Below, piece by piece: positions 7,479 to 18,433 of a stretch of 33,922 nucleotides of DNA; the stretch's first letter is position 1, and each line of letters begins with the position of its first letter. The notes under the pieces were generated by a model. The model searched no databases, was not told where the DNA came from, and was given only the letters and a program-made list of their open reading frames with translations. Both the position numbers and the translations under genes were made by a program. Source of the stretch: Chrysochromulina tobinii (lineage: Eukaryota > Haptophyta > Prymnesiales > Chrysochromulinaceae); assembly GCA_001275005.1 (NCBI GenBank), contig JWZX01002180.1:1-33922 (forward strand). The letters are read 5' to 3'.

Positions 7479-10400
7479 ATGGTGGCGCCGTCTCCTCCGT
7501 ATCCGCAGCGGACGCAATCGCCGACAAGTAGCAGGACCTCATCTCCATCAGCAGTCAAGGGCTCGCGTGCTCATCTCTTGGTGGCCCAGAGCCTATTCAA
7601 AGCTGTGTCCAAGGGAGCCGACCGCATCTCGATGGAGGCGATGAAGGCTCACCTACGTGAGCGTGGTGATGTGCCTGATGAGTTGCTCGACAGCGTAGTC
7701 AGCGCGCTTGATATCAACGGCGATGGCGAGATCGACCTGCATGAGTTTTCGCAAGGATGGGACACGGTGGCAGTCGAGAAGGCAGCGGCCGAGAAGGCAG
7801 CGGCTGAGAAGGCGGCGGCCGAGAAGGCGGCGGCGGCTGAGAAGGCGGCGGCTGAGAAGGCGGCGGCCGAGAAGGCCGAGGCGTCCGAGAAGGCGGCGGC
7901 CGCCGCGGCCACATACGATCCGAAACTCGTACAGCAGCAAATGAAGGAGATGGAGGCGGCCAAGGCGGCCGAGGCGACACGCAAGCAGCGCGAGGAGCTC
8001 GAGTACACTCGCGAGGCGATTCGACGCTCAGAGGAAGCGCAGCGTCTCAAGAAGCTGGCCGAGGAGGAAGAGGCTGAGAAGAAGAGAGTGGAGGAGATCG
8101 CCGCAGTTCGTCACAAGATGCTGATCTCGTCGGCCATGCCTCTACCTCTGCCACCGCCGCCGCCAGAACTACTCGTACCCGCTTCAGCCGCCACGGCGCC
8201 CGCCTCTAACAAGGCGGCAGCCGAGGAGGCGGCGGCCGAGAAGGCGGTGGCGCCCATGAAGGCAGCTGAGAAGGCAGCAGCTGAGAAGGCGGCGCTGGAC
8301 GAGTCCAAGGAGACGGCGGCGGAAGCGAAGGAGGAGGCAGCGAAGGAGGAGGCTACTAAGGCCGCTGCGGCCGAGGAGGGCGACGCTGCGGCAGCGGCGG
8401 CGCTTTCAAGGGCGATGGAGGCGGAGGCGCGCGCGGCGGCGGCGGAGGCGCGCGCGGCGGCGGCGGAGGCGCGTGCGGTGGAGGCAGAGGAGCGCGCTCG
8501 CCAGGCAGAGGTGAAGGCGGTCACCGCCTCTGCGGAGGCGGCGGCCGCCGCGGCAGCCCTCCTCGCCTCCACGCCACTGGTGCCAGATGCGCCAGTGGAT
8601 GCCTCACCGACGACCAGTGGTGCCCCTCCGGCAGGTGCCGCCCCGGCTGTAAAGAAGGTGGCGGCGGCGGAGAAGGCGGCCGCGACCGAGAAGGTGACGG
8701 TTGTCGAGAATGTGGCTGTTGAGAAGGCGGCGGCCGAGATGGCCGCAGCTGATAAGGCGGCCGATGAGAAGGCCCTGGAAAGGGGAGCAGCGGCGCTGGC
8801 AACGGAGGAGGCGGCGGCAAGGGAAGCTGCCAAGGGGGCCGTGGCGCCCGTGCAGACCGTGATCGCTCAGAGTGTCCCAACCGTCTCAAGACCATCCTCC
8901 GCCGAGTTGCTGGCAAGGGAGGAGGCAGCGCTCTTGGTCGAGCTTGCAAACGCTCAGAAGGCTCTCGCCGAGGCCGAAGCCGTCGAGAAGGCACTGGTCG
9001 AGGCTGCGGCGGCGGAGGCGGCAGCGGAGGCGGCGGCGGAGGCGGCAGTAGCGGCCGCCATCGTCCAAGCGGCCGCGCGGCGCTGGTTGGTGGGCTTCCG
9101 CGAGAGGCGACGGCTCGCAGCGCTCGAGGCGGCGGCACCGGCGCAGGTATCTCAACCAGCACTGCAAGCTCCCGAAAGGCCCCAAACCCCTGCCGAGGTC
9201 GTCGTGCAGGCGGTGATCGCTCAGAGTGTTCCAGCCGTCTCAAGACCATCCACCGCCGAGTTCATGGCAAGGGAGGAGGCAGCGCTGATGGTTGAGCTTG
9301 CAAACGCTCAGAAGGTTCTCGCCGAGGCCGAAGCCGCCGAGAAGGCACTGGTCGAGGCTTCGGCGGCGGAGGAACTCAATCATTTCGAGGCACAATTGGA
9401 GGTCGAGGAGGCGACAGTCACAGTACCTTCTGCCACCACAGAAGTAGAGGTCCTGGCAGGGGCGACGGCGGCAGCGCCTACTGAGGTAGTGGCGGCGATT
9501 GTCGCAGCGCCTGCTGCCACCGCTGAGGGGGCGGCAACCGAAAAGGTGGCCGCGGCCGAGAAGGTCGCAGCAGCCGAGGAAAACGCGACGGCCGAGAAAA
9601 AAGCGCTGGCCGAGAAGGCGACGGAGATAGAAAAGGCGGCGGCCGAGGCGAAGGCGGCCGCTGAGACAGAGAAGGTGGCTGTGGCCGAGAAGGCGGCAGC
9701 TCAAAAGGCGGCGGCCGAGAGAGCGGCGGCCGAGAGGGCGGCGGCGGCCGAGAAGGCGGCAGCCGAAAGGGCGGTGGTGGCCGAGAAGGCCGCGGCCGAA
9801 AAGGCGGTGGCCGACAAGGTAGCGGCCGAGAAGGCAGCAGCCGAGAGGGCAGCAGCCGAGAGGGCGGCGGCCGAGAGGGCTGCGGCCGAGAAGGCAGCGG
9901 CCGAAAAGGCGACGGCCGAGAAGGCGGCGGCCGAGAAGGCGGCGGCCGAGACAGCGGCGGCGGCGGCACGTGAGGTGCTGGTGGAGGCGACGGTGCAGTG
10001 GGTGATGGCAGAGGCGCTGCAGTTGGAGGCACGGAGGCAGATGGAAGAGAGGCAACGAAGGGCTGCGGCGGCAGCGGCGGGCCGTCGAAAAGTGCACAAG
10101 GCGGCACATGCCATCCGTGCGACGATTCGAATGCATGCCCTAGCAGAGGAGACGAGGGCCATTTCGAGGGCCGAAAAGGCTGTGCTCATTCGCAAGCTCG
10201 CGCTCGAAGAGTCTGCCTACGCTCTCGCCGTCGTCTGGGACCTCGCAATGAAGGAGTGTGATCTGTTGGCCGCCGAGAGGGTGGCAGCCGAGGCCGCAGC
10301 GGCTGAGGCAGCGATGGAGTCCGATCCCAAGATGAGGGCGCTCTTCGACAAGATTCTGACGGAGCCGAGTCTCGAGGGCACAACGCTCGTCGACATGATG

Positions 10401-11492
10401 CGGGCGCTCACGAAGGCTCGTGGGCACGTGGGCCTCGCGTTCCTTCACCTGCAAAGGGCTCATTCCGAGCCTCGACCAGCATTCATCTCAACAGTAGCAC
10501 TTCCCTCGGCTCGCACTGAGGCCGAGACTACGGCAGCTAAGGAAGCGGCAGCAAAGAAGGCGGCGGCTCAGGCAGCTGCGGCCGGCGCGACGGGCGCCGA
10601 GGCGCCGCTGCCTGAGGGGTGGATGCAGGTCAAGGCACCCGACGGGCGGACTTACTACTTGATTCAGGGAGGCGGCAAGCCGCAGTTCGAGCGTCCGACG
10701 GAGCCCGCATCCGCATCGTTCGGCCTATCGGAAGGGCGGATTCCGTTCGGATCGTGGCCTGCTCGCGGCATGACGCCTTTGGCCTCTCTGCCGCCGCTAC
10801 CTTCCACTCGACGTACCCAGGCGTGGTACGACCGGCAAGAACAGCTCCAAGAAAGGTTGAATGCGGGGCGGCTGTTACAGGAGGCTGCTGAGCAGCCTTT
10901 GCCGCTTCCAGCCATTGCTGACATCCAGCCTCAGCTGTGGCCCTCGACCACTTGGGCGGGATACGACTCGGCGAAGCGGATGAGAGGCCGCCACGACGGC
11001 AGTAACAGTGCGCACGGAGGCCTGCTTGGGGGGTCAAATGCTGCCGGTGGAGCAACAAAGCTTATAGACCCGACCTCATTTGAAACGCCCACCGCGCCAA
11101 AGGTAGCAGCTACCTCCAAGGCGAGCCCGCGCGTGCGGATAGCGCGCCAACAGGCAGAGTACAAGGGCGACACTCATCAACCGAAGGAGGCGACAAGCTT
11201 GAGCCCCCAGCTGATCTTGCCCAACCTAACACCTCGCTCGGGGATGGGAGCTGCGCGAACGGCAATGGAGCGCCAGTTGGCAGCGTACCATGAGATCTAC
11301 GGACAAGACCAACGTGTTGTCCATCATCACCAGCGGCTCAAGCCAAACTTAGTCAGGCCTGCACTGTCAGCAGAGACGCGTCCAGAAGCCACACTTCTAC
11401 CACACGTCAATGTGCTGGGAAGCGGGGCCGGGGGTAAAGGTAAGGGTACAAGTACGAAAAAGGCGCATGCGTACTTTGAAGCGTATGTATGA
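7479..11492 (+). CDS. EF-hand, KAAAE-repeat coiled coil, IQ and WW domain protein
   Basis: ATG at 7479 is the first in a frame open since 7413, giving 1337 aa. An EF-hand loop sits at about residues 78-89 (D78, N80, D82, E84, D86 and E89 in [12 protein letters not shown]), preceded by a degenerate partner, so Ca2+ binding is likely. Long KAAAE/AAEKA repeats follow (about 95-140, 240-460 and 680-830). These should form a single alpha helix or coiled coil. IQ-like motifs occur near 527-550 ([15 protein letters not shown]) and near 872. A helical segment lies at 947-998. A WW-like domain at about 1043-1078 has LPEGW and GRTYY, but its second Trp is replaced by Phe (QFERP). The C-terminus is less repetitive. 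Residues encoded at 8852-9012 and 9207-9375 are an internal duplication. The domains suggest a Ca2+/calmodulin-linked scaffold, perhaps cytoskeletal. Confidence 0.78.
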   Translation: MVAPSPPYPQRTQSPTSSRTSSPSAVKGSRAHLLVAQSLFKAVSKGADRISMEAMKAHLRERGDVPDELLDSVVSALDINGDGEIDLHEFSQGWDTVAVEKAAAEKAAAEKAAAEKAAAAEKAAAEKAAAEKAEASEKAAAAAATYDPKLVQQQMKEMEAAKAAEATRKQREELEYTREAIRRSEEAQRLKKLAEEEEAEKKRVEEIAAVRHKMLISSAMPLPLPPPPPELLVPASAATAPASNKAAAEEAAAEKAVAPMKAAEKAAAEKAALDESKETAAEAKEEAAKEEATKAAAAEEGDAAAAAALSRAMEAEARAAAAEARAAAAEARAVEAEERARQAEVKAVTASAEAAAAAAALLASTPLVPDAPVDASPTTSGAPPAGAAPAVKKVAAAEKAAATEKVTVVENVAVEKAAAEMAAADKAADEKALERGAAALATEEAAAREAAKGAVAPVQTVIAQSVPTVSRPSSAELLAREEAALLVELANAQKALAEAEAVEKALVEAAAAEAAAEAAAEAAVAAAIVQAAARRWLVGFRERRRLAALEAAAPAQVSQPALQAPERPQTPAEVVVQAVIAQSVPAVSRPSTAEFMAREEAALMVELANAQKVLAEAEAAEKALVEASAAEELNHFEAQLEVEEATVTVPSATTEVEVLAGATAAAPTEVVAAIVAAPAATAEGAATEKVAAAEKVAAAEENATAEKKALAEKATEIEKAAAEAKAAAETEKVAVAEKAAAQKAAAERAAAERAAAAEKAAAERAVVAEKAAAEKAVADKVAAEKAAAERAAAERAAAERAAAEKAAAEKATAEKAAAEKAAAETAAAAAREVLVEATVQWVMAEALQLEARRQMEERQRRAAAAAAGRRKVHKAAHAIRATIRMHALAEETRAISRAEKAVLIRKLALEESAYALAVVWDLAMKECDLLAAERVAAEAAAAEAAMESDPKMRALFDKILTEPSLEGTTLVDMMRALTKARGHVGLAFLHLQRAHSEPRPAFISTVALPSARTEAETTAAKEAAAKKAAAQAAAAGATGAEAPLPEGWMQVKAPDGRTYYLIQGGGKPQFERPTEPASASFGLSEGRIPFGSWPARGMTPLASLPPLPSTRRTQAWYDRQEQLQERLNAGRLLQEAAEQPLPLPAIADIQPQLWPSTTWAGYDSAKRMRGRHDGSNSAHGGLLGGSNAAGGATKLIDPTSFETPTAPKVAATSKASPRVRIARQQAEYKGDTHQPKEATSLSPQLILPNLTPRSGMGAARTAMERQLAAYHEIYGQDQRVVHHHQRLKPNLVRPALSAETRPEATLLPHVNVLGSGAGGKGKGTSTKKAHAYFEAYV

Positions 11493-11589
11493 TTTCGGTA
11501 TGACGGTACTTAGTTCACCGAAGCCCCGCGCCTCCTATCTCACCATCTCGCCTCTCTTTCGGTGAACGGCTTGTCGGACCGCATGCACC

Positions 11590-14500
11590 TCAAACGTCTT
11601 CGAGCCTGAGGCGAGCGACAATGTTCATAGATTGCAGCTCCTGAAACAACAATTTGCAAGCATATGGGATCTCAATCTGGCGCAGCTTCTCGCCATTATG
11701 ACAGTTTCGGCACCATGCCGGGCGACCCAATAGGCCGCACGTCTCGCACACGTGCACCTGGAAACAGTCGGACGAGGTCATCAGCCGCTCGTTGAGCAGC
11801 ATAGATGCGCCGTAGCCAATCAGACAGTCGCGCTCCATCTCGCCGAGACGCAGCCCACCCTCACGCGAACGCCCTTCAGTCGGCTGACGCGTAAGCACCT
11901 GCCGCGGCCCACGCGCGCGCGCATGCATCTTGTCAATGACCATGTGCTTGAGCTTTTGATAGTAAATGGGCCCAACGAAGACGTAGCTCTTGAGCGGCTC
12001 GCCGGTCAAGCCACTGAACATGATGTCCTTGCCAAGGTAGTTGAAGCCATGCTTCACGAGCGCCACGGAGCACTCGGCGACTGAGTCGCCCTTGAAAGCA
12101 GTGCCATCCCCCATGCGACCCTCGAGCACGCCCGCCTTGCCCGCCATGAGCTCAATCATCTTTCCAACGGTCATGCGCGAGGGGAAGCCGTGCGGGTTCA
12201 TGATGATGTCCGGGCACACGCCCATGTCAGTGAAGGGCAGGTCCTCCTGCGGCACGATTCGACCGATGACGCCCTTTTGGCCGTGGCGCGACGAGAACTT
12301 GTCGCCTAGCTCTGGCCGTCTCGTTGAGCGCACGCGGATCTTGACGAGTTGCCGATCGTTCTTATTCCCCGAGAGCATCACGCGGTCCACGTACGTATCC
12401 ATATGCCCGGCGGGGCCTTTGTACGTCAACGGCGACGGACGCAGCGCCGAGTCGGGCAGCCGCTCGTGCTCCGAGTAGGGCACGTCGTCCCGCGTGTTGA
12501 CTGGCGTGTGCTTATTGACGAGGAGGTCGAGTTGGTGGATCCGCTCGCCGACCATGCACAGGCCATCGTCGTCGATCAGCCGAAACCTGTTCGGCTGCGA
12601 GGAGCGCTCTCTCAGCCCCTCGCGGGCTGCAGCCGGTGATGGTTTAGGCGGTGGCCTCGCGACCTCGCAAGAGCCATTGGGGAACTTTTTGAAGGTCTGG
12701 GTGAACTTTTTGAGCACCATGCATCGGCCGAAGCCGCGGTCGAGGGCCGCCTTGTTGATGATGAGCGCGTCCTCAATGTCGTATCCCGAGTAACTCATGA
12801 CTGCGACGGTCGCATTGTGCCCAGCGGGCAGATTCGCGAACTTGATCAGGTCGAGCGTACGTGTCTTGACGAGCGGCTTATGCGGGTAGATGAGCAGGTA
12901 CAGGATGGTGTCGATACGATCAGCCTGGTTGTGCGCAATGGTGCCCATCGCTTGCTTGCCCATGGCGCACTGATACGTGTTGCGAGGCGACTGGTTGTGA
13001 TGGGGATATGGGATGAGGCCCGCGCACACGCCCAGGATCGTGAGGGGGTCGATCTCCATGTGTGTGTACTGCGTCCGCCGCTCGCCGCGCAGGTCTGCTT
13101 CCGAGACCGCGATCTCGGCCGAATTCTCCTCGTTGACATCGAGGTACTCAATGATGCCCTCCTTGATGAAGGCCGACCACTCGCGCTTGCCTGCAGCGAG
13201 CTCGTCGAGGTGGCACTGCTTGAGCAGCAGCGTGCCGTTGTCGACGATGAGCAGCGGGCGGCACACCCGTCCTGAGTCGGAAGCGATATTGACGCTCCGG
13301 TGCGTCGGATGCAATTGCACAGAGACGAACTCGCCCACGTGGCCCGTGCGGCGCAGCTGACGGATGGTGGCCAGGAGCTTGTGCGGCTGTCGGTGCACCC
13401 CAAGGATGAGGCCGTTGAGTAAAACGAGGTGTGCGCCGTTCCTCGCCTCGTACAGGTCGTCCGGGCAGAGCAGGTGCACATCTTCGACGCCGAGGGAGAA
13501 GCACAGCCGCCGAATCGGCTCCTCGTCGTCGTCGGTGGTGACATGTGTCGAGAGCGCGAGGTTCTTGACGAGACCGCACGCCTCGCCCTCGGGCGTGTCG
13601 CTCGGGCAAAGCATGCCCCACTGCGACGGCTGCAGCGAGCGAGGTCCCGAGACCTTGCGCGTCTTTTCGAATTGTGACATGATGCGGGTCATCATGCCGA
13701 GGCATGAAATGTACGAGAGCCTCGATAGCACCTGCGTGACGCCGCTGCGCTCCATCCGGAACCGCTTGACCGACCAGTTGCCAGTCGAGATCGCGTTGTT
13801 GAAGCCGTTGGTGAAGATGTCCTCTCGCACTGACTTGGTGACGTCATATGCCTCGGCACGCGCCGAGGTCTTGGCGAGCTCAACCGACGCCTGCCGCTTC
13901 AATTCGGCACACATCTTCTTGAATAGATCTTCGAAGAGAAGCGAGAGCAGCTGCCCGGCGAGCTCGAGCCTCTTGTTGCCGTAGTAGTCCATATCATCCA
14001 TGAACTCCTCATCGAATTGTGCCGAGATCATTCGGCGCACCATCTGCGCCACGTACATCACCTTGGGAGCGAAGTCATACTCGACCACGGGCACATGAGC
14101 GAGCAACACGTGGGCTAGCAGCTCTCGCGCCTCGTCCCGCTTGGAGCGGCGCGGCGTGCGCTCCCACGTGCCTCGGCCTCCCGTCCGAATGCGCTTCGCG
14201 ATATGATCCAGCGCCTGCCCTTCTGAAAAGATCCCGAGCATCGAGCACTCCTTAAGCGACGTGGCCATCGCCTGCGCAAACTTGGGCTCCGAGCCGACGA
14301 GCTGCAGGATCTCCTGGTCGGAGGTCACGCCCATGGCCTTGAACGCAATCACCACGGGCAGGTCGTCCGACATCGTGTTGTGCCGCAGCACGAACTTGCC
14401 ACCCTTGCAGTCAATGTGCGTCTTCGACTTGCGTTCGTGCGTCGAGGAAGTGACCGCCGAGTGGATCTGGTTCTTATTGTCGCGGTCCACAATGATGCGG

Positions 14501-15126
14501 TTCTTCGAGAGCTGCTCTTGGATGAGCACCACTTTCTCTTGACCTTTGACGATGAAGTACCCGCCCGGGTCGCACGGGCACTCGCCCATGCGTGCAAGCT
14601 CCTCCTCGGAACGCCCATGCAACATACACTTGTTCGAGCGGAGCATGACTGGCATGCGGCCTACCGTCAGCCCGCGCTTCAGCCGGCGCTGCGTCCCGAC
14701 CGTGTACTCAACGTCCACTTGCACCGGCGCGGAGTACGTGATGTCTCGCAGCCGACACTCTTGAGGCGTGAATCGCCCCGACTCCCAAGTCAGCTCGGCA
14801 GAAAGGTCCTCCTCGACGGAAGGTGCGCCCAAGTAGACATCCAAGAATTTGAGATAGAAGTTTGGATAATTGTCACAGGTGACACGCTCGTTGGCTCGTA
14901 CGATGTGCTTGATACCAATATTCACCAGATGGTTGTACGAATCGAGGTGCTGCTTGACGAGACCGCGGACGCGCAAAAAGGCAGGCAGCAGTCGCCATTT
15001 ATCTTTGACGTCTGACACGGGCGCCTCAAGTTGCTCACGATCACCAAGGAGGCATGAGCGGACCTGTTCGTCTTCATCCGCAAGGATCGCCTCAGCTGCG
15101 CGTTGCAGCGGAGTAGTGAGCACCAT
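11590..15126 (-). CDS. POLR3B: DNA-directed RNA polymerase III second-largest subunit (RPC2)
   Basis: The protein (1178 aa from the ATG at 15126) is colinear with eukaryotic RPC2 proteins, which are about 1130-1150 aa. Recognisable blocks run in order: [18 protein letters not shown] at the N-terminus, [46 protein letters not shown], the fork/hybrid block [42 protein letters not shown], the anchor [20 protein letters not shown], a clamp zinc site (CETC...CRNC) and the terminal [11 protein letters not shown]. The terminal phrase and the N-terminal block separate Pol III from Pol I and Pol II paralogues. With RPC1 it forms the active centre that makes tRNA and 5S rRNA in the nucleus. The frame runs on upstream to 15612, but that 162-aa extension has no family counterpart and overlaps the divergent kinase, so I start at 15126. 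It is intronless. Confidence 0.96.
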   Translation of the reverse strand: MVLTTPLQRAAEAILADEDEQVRSCLLGDREQLEAPVSDVKDKWRLLPAFLRVRGLVKQHLDSYNHLVNIGIKHIVRANERVTCDNYPNFYLKFLDVYLGAPSVEEDLSAELTWESGRFTPQECRLRDITYSAPVQVDVEYTVGTQRRLKRGLTVGRMPVMLRSNKCMLHGRSEEELARMGECPCDPGGYFIVKGQEKVVLIQEQLSKNRIIVDRDNKNQIHSAVTSSTHERKSKTHIDCKGGKFVLRHNTMSDDLPVVIAFKAMGVTSDQEILQLVGSEPKFAQAMATSLKECSMLGIFSEGQALDHIAKRIRTGGRGTWERTPRRSKRDEARELLAHVLLAHVPVVEYDFAPKVMYVAQMVRRMISAQFDEEFMDDMDYYGNKRLELAGQLLSLLFEDLFKKMCAELKRQASVELAKTSARAEAYDVTKSVREDIFTNGFNNAISTGNWSVKRFRMERSGVTQVLSRLSYISCLGMMTRIMSQFEKTRKVSGPRSLQPSQWGMLCPSDTPEGEACGLVKNLALSTHVTTDDDEEPIRRLCFSLGVEDVHLLCPDDLYEARNGAHLVLLNGLILGVHRQPHKLLATIRQLRRTGHVGEFVSVQLHPTHRSVNIASDSGRVCRPLLIVDNGTLLLKQCHLDELAAGKREWSAFIKEGIIEYLDVNEENSAEIAVSEADLRGERRTQYTHMEIDPLTILGVCAGLIPYPHHNQSPRNTYQCAMGKQAMGTIAHNQADRIDTILYLLIYPHKPLVKTRTLDLIKFANLPAGHNATVAVMSYSGYDIEDALIINKAALDRGFGRCMVLKKFTQTFKKFPNGSCEVARPPPKPSPAAAREGLRERSSQPNRFRLIDDDGLCMVGERIHQLDLLVNKHTPVNTRDDVPYSEHERLPDSALRPSPLTYKGPAGHMDTYVDRVMLSGNKNDRQLVKIRVRSTRRPELGDKFSSRHGQKGVIGRIVPQEDLPFTDMGVCPDIIMNPHGFPSRMTVGKMIELMAGKAGVLEGRMGDGTAFKGDSVAECSVALVKHGFNYLGKDIMFSGLTGEPLKSYVFVGPIYYQKLKHMVIDKMHARARGPRQVLTRQPTEGRSREGGLRLGEMERDCLIGYGASMLLNERLMTSSDCFQVHVCETCGLLGRPAWCRNCHNGEKLRQIEIPYACKLLFQELQSMNIVARLRLEDV

Positions 15127-15499
15127 GGAGACGACGTGGACCGGGCGAAGTTCCGTAGTATGAATGCGAGTGTGAAGATCATCGCTTTCTCCTGCGCGAA
15201 GGCTCTTTATCCTCGCGGGGGGGCCGCGACGAAACTGACAGACTGACTGAGATCGTGAGAATAGCCCGCGCGGGTCTGGCCGAGATGGGCTCGAGACCCG
15301 CTTAAAAGTCGACGCGTGGTCTGTAGCGCCTCTCGCGCACGCCTCTCCTGGGCAAGCGGGGGAAACGGATTCCCCTGGCACGCACCACGCAACCTTTCCT
15401 TTTGACGAGACGGACAAAAGGCTCCGAGATTTCATCAGCGCTTCGATTTGTCGAGGGTCACGATCGTCGATTTCACGAGGAGCCTCCGTCCGAGCCTCG
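15127..15499. promoter_or_regulatory. Divergent promoter region between RPC2 and the kinase gene
   Basis: The two ATGs face away from each other across 373 bp, so both promoters and 5'UTRs must lie here or overlap the neighbour. No clear TATA box is seen. The minus-strand RPC2 frame stays open through the whole spacer by chance or GC bias. Confidence 0.5.
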
Positions 15500-16642
15500 A
15501 TGGTGGCGTGCGTGCTCGCTTTGGCAGTCGTCACGGCAAGCTGGACAGTCCCAGCGGCCAGTCCCAGCAAGTTGGACAACCCACTCGGCAGGAAGTTTGA
15601 GCTCGCGCACATCGATGTTCAACTTGCCGTGCGCCATCTCCAATGTGTCAACCTGGGTCTTCCATTCGCTCAGGGCGCGTTTGGCCACGTCCTCGACGCT
15701 ACGATTGAAGGTGCGGAAGTGAAACATTGCGTCGCCAAGCGTGCAGCCAAAGGCAAGGCCGATGCCGAGACTTACCTAGCATCGGAGGCACACCTCAATG
15801 AGTACTTCCACAAGGTTGCACCTGGGTCGCGACACCTTGCTCCGTTTCTAGGCGTCGCCAACGTTGGTTGGACAGATCACTTGATCTGGGAACGATGCCC
15901 CGGAGCACAACACTCGCTCGATTGGTACCTTGAGCTTCCGGAGCGCCAGGGACATCTGGCTCGCGATCTGGGCGTAGTGGCCACGCCTGATGTCTCAGTG
16001 CTCACGACCAGGCTTCAGATCGTCCTTGGACGGAAATTGCTACATGAGATGCTCTCCGCGCTTGCCCTTCTGCACACGCACGGTGTGATCCACCGGGACG
16101 TGAAGCCAGAGAATTGGCTCGTCGACGTCCGCACGCAGTCGCTTCGGCTCATCGACTTTGGAGCGGCGTACGCTTTCCGAGACGGTTGGACGGAGCACCA
16201 AGTGCCGGGCACCGAAGCGTATGCTCCTCCCGAGCAAACGGCCGAGCCGACAGCGCCGTGGTCGTACGACCTCTACTCCACGGCCATGGTGTGGCTACGG
16301 TGTTGCGTGAGCAGCTACTCATCAGCCGCTGGATTTGAGGCGCTGCGTGCTTCGCTGGAGTGTCAAGCAGATCCAGGAGACTGGCTGGCGCAGAGGCACG
16401 TCGGCCCGGCGGATACTGCCGGTCCGGAGATGTGGGCATTGATAGGGCGCATGCTGGCACGCGACCCACGCAAACGTGCGACCGTGTGCGAACATCTAGG
16501 CAGCTTCGAAGACATGAACAATGCAGCTTCTGCCGAGCCGCTCGCTGCTGAGCTTGCAACACCCAATATGGCCAACCTAGAGTCGTGCCTGGCTGACTTT
16601 TCATGCCCTCTTGTGCTGGAGGAGTGCTCGATGCCCCTGTAG
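15500..16642 (+). CDS. Ser/Thr protein kinase with signal-like N-terminus (possibly STN7/8-like)
   Basis: 380 aa from ATG 15500. Residues 1-20 are hydrophobic ([15 protein letters not shown]) and look like a signal or bipartite plastid-targeting start. The kinase fold follows: a Gly-rich loop [14 protein letters not shown] with the likely ATP-binding Lys, catalytic H198-R-D200 with K202 and N205, DFG at 219-221, and an APPEQ variant of the APE motif. The LIDFGAA form, the PPEQ motif and the following [14 protein letters not shown] helix resemble thylakoid state-transition kinases of the STN7/STN8 type, which phosphorylate photosystem proteins. That assignment is by eye and tentative. All core catalytic residues are present, so an active kinase is expected. 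It shares a divergent promoter region with RPC2. Confidence 0.85.
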   Translation: MVACVLALAVVTASWTVPAASPSKLDNPLGRKFELAHIDVQLAVRHLQCVNLGLPFAQGAFGHVLDATIEGAEVKHCVAKRAAKGKADAETYLASEAHLNEYFHKVAPGSRHLAPFLGVANVGWTDHLIWERCPGAQHSLDWYLELPERQGHLARDLGVVATPDVSVLTTRLQIVLGRKLLHEMLSALALLHTHGVIHRDVKPENWLVDVRTQSLRLIDFGAAYAFRDGWTEHQVPGTEAYAPPEQTAEPTAPWSYDLYSTAMVWLRCCVSSYSSAAGFEALRASLECQADPGDWLAQRHVGPADTAGPEMWALIGRMLARDPRKRATVCEHLGSFEDMNNAASAEPLAAELATPNMANLESCLADFSCPLVLEECSMPL

Positions 16643-16843
16643 AATTCCAGACTCCGTTTGGATACTTTCGCTCCCGCTTTTTCGTTGGCTTAATCGAAAA
16701 TATGAAAAGAGAGAGGAGATCTCCGTACGATTCACCGATCTCAGAGAGCGAGCAGCTCACACAAACCGCTCTTGGCGAGCAGAACAGGGCGTCTAGCGGG
16801 AGGTAGGCGATGAGATACCACTATTTCCCGCGTCGGCCATCGC

Positions 16844-17992
16844 ATGAGGAATAATTTATCGCGCTTGACGAATCTTGCCGCGAAAGTGATTCCGGGTCCT
16901 GCTGGCCCTGGCGGGACGCTGAGGGACGGCTGTGCCTCTGTGCGAGCCGAGATGATGCGCACATCCGCCCGTACCCGCGCACAAACTGCCCGTGATCGCG
17001 CCCAAACCGGCCACCAGGAAGATAAAATCACGGCACAGCTCATCTACTTGCACATGCTCCCGTCCGAGCTCCTAGTGCTCATCGTCAAGGCTGTGCTCCT
17101 GTCGACAGTGCCCCAACGTGATGGCAAGTGCACACCGCTCCGCGTCCTTGCCACCGTCTCCACGTCCTTTGCAGCTGCCTGCTCCACCCTGGCCAACTCG
17201 GGGGCGGTGCACGTTGGAGTCACACCAGATCAGCTTCGTGCGTTCAAGCGGGCTGCACATGCGCTCGACCTCTCCTCCCTACGCGAGCCCTTCCTCCGCA
17301 CCGTGGAGGCTCAGCTGGGCAACTTCGAGTTCTCGGATTACGACCTGCCCGACGAGGACGAAGAGGGGGACCCGATGATCGGCAACACGTGGATGGGAAT
17401 GATCACGGCCTGGAAGAGGTTGAACGCGGAGAAAGGTGAAGTCGTTGACGACACGAGAAGCTTTGCCGAGTCGCAGGCTGATGCGACGCATGCGCTCTTC
17501 AAGAGTGTCGCCGAGAGCTACAAGAAGATGCTCGTCATCAAGGCCGTCGAGATGCGCGCTGCCGAGACGAAGTCTGTGGCTCAAGACGCCGAGCAGTTTA
17601 GATGGCTCGAGAGGTCCATGTGCACCAAGGTGATCGATTGCCTCTGGCACACCCACCTTCTCTCGCCGCAGCACTATCTCACTTCATGCTCTTCGGTGCT
17701 TGGCTATGTCGGCGTCATCGATCACGATCGTGGCTACGTGTCGAAGCATGAGCACAAGGGCTCGTCGCTGGCGCACAAGATCGCCAATCTCTACGAGTGG
17801 GAGCGCCTCCCCGATAACCCGTACTTTGCTCATCTGACCCTTCACAAGAAGTACGGGTTATCGCTCCACGACGACGTGCAGTCGTGGCTCCTGGCCAAGC
17901 AGCCCGAGGACTGGCTCGAGTACGCGTTTCAAGAGGTCGAGTCGGGCGACGAGATGGAGTGCGGGTGCGCGGCCTGCAGCTTGGGATTGTGA
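16844..17992 (+). CDS. F-box-like plus DUF1399 (GRDP)-like protein
   Basis: 382 aa from ATG 16844. Residues about 65-110 look F-box-like (HMLPSELLVLIVKAVLL ... LRVLATVSTSFAAAC). Residues about 255-300 contain CLWHTHLLSPQHYLTSC, which matches the WHTHxLxPxxYxxDC signature of the DUF1399 / glycine-rich-domain-containing protein family; the usual HDD is varied here (DHDRG). That family's biochemical role is not settled; plant members act in stress and development. An acidic patch DEDEEGD lies near 171. The first roughly 60 residues are basic and low in complexity, so an ATG later in the frame (MMRTS at about 37) is an alternative start. The last 17 codons lie inside a tandem repeat that continues past the stop codon. 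Confidence 0.65.
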   Translation: MRNNLSRLTNLAAKVIPGPAGPGGTLRDGCASVRAEMMRTSARTRAQTARDRAQTGHQEDKITAQLIYLHMLPSELLVLIVKAVLLSTVPQRDGKCTPLRVLATVSTSFAAACSTLANSGAVHVGVTPDQLRAFKRAAHALDLSSLREPFLRTVEAQLGNFEFSDYDLPDEDEEGDPMIGNTWMGMITAWKRLNAEKGEVVDDTRSFAESQADATHALFKSVAESYKKMLVIKAVEMRAAETKSVAQDAEQFRWLERSMCTKVIDCLWHTHLLSPQHYLTSCSSVLGYVGVIDHDRGYVSKHEHKGSSLAHKIANLYEWERLPDNPYFAHLTLHKKYGLSLHDDVQSWLLAKQPEDWLEYAFQEVESGDEMECGCAACSLGL

Positions 17993-18125
17993 TCTCGGGC
18001 GACGAGATGGAGTGCGGGTGAGATCGCGTCCTGGCCTGCAGCTCGGGATTGTGATCTCGGGCGACGAGATGGAGTGCGGGTGAGATCGCGTCCTGAACCC
18101 GGAACTGCAGTTCGGGATTGTGATC
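17942..18125 (+). repeat. Tandem triplication of the 3' end of the preceding CDS
   Basis: The segment TCGGGCGACGAGATGGAGTG through GGGATTGTGA is repeated at 17942, 17995 and 18057, with units growing from 53 to 62 to about 69 nt. Copy 1 encodes the protein C-terminus and stop. Copies 2 and 3 carry GTGAGAT, a good 5' splice donor, where copy 1 has GTGCGCG, and each contains CTGCAG. A fourth partial copy begins near 18126. Confidence 0.85.
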
Positions 18126-18433
18126 TCGGCAGAGAGGCAGGGAGGCGCAGAATGCACTGGAAAGCCGAGCAGTGCCCAGTCGGCAGTGCTGGTGCGCGGC
18201 GCATAGTGCATCGCCCGGAACTACGAACGACTTGCCACACGACAAGGACACAACGGCGCTGAAGGTTACCGCGTACAAGTAAGGAACATGCCAGTCCCTG
18301 AATGAGAGGCGCTGTTGCATGCTTCCTGATAATAAATGACATCCAGCGACACAGTAGCTACTAGTACACTGGCATGCTCAGGCGCAGGAGCATCCCGCGC
18401 CCTCGTGAGCGCTCGTGTCTGAGTGTGATGTGA
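18126..18433. other. Intergenic spacer
   Basis: I see no gene with support here. It should hold the 3'UTR of the preceding gene and the promoter of the flavoprotein gene. An AATAAA-containing run near 18330 (TAATAAATGAC) could be a polyadenylation signal, but algal signals vary. Confidence 0.4.

Noticed and set aside
11590-15126. Giant-virus or bacterial origin for the RNA polymerase subunit
   Set aside because: The sequence carries Pol III-specific blocks and the neighbours are ordinary eukaryotic nuclear genes.
11590-15612. Full-length 1340-aa reading of the RPC2 frame starting at 15612
   Set aside because: The first 162 residues have no RPC2 counterpart and overlap the divergent kinase; the family N-terminus fits the ATG at 15126.
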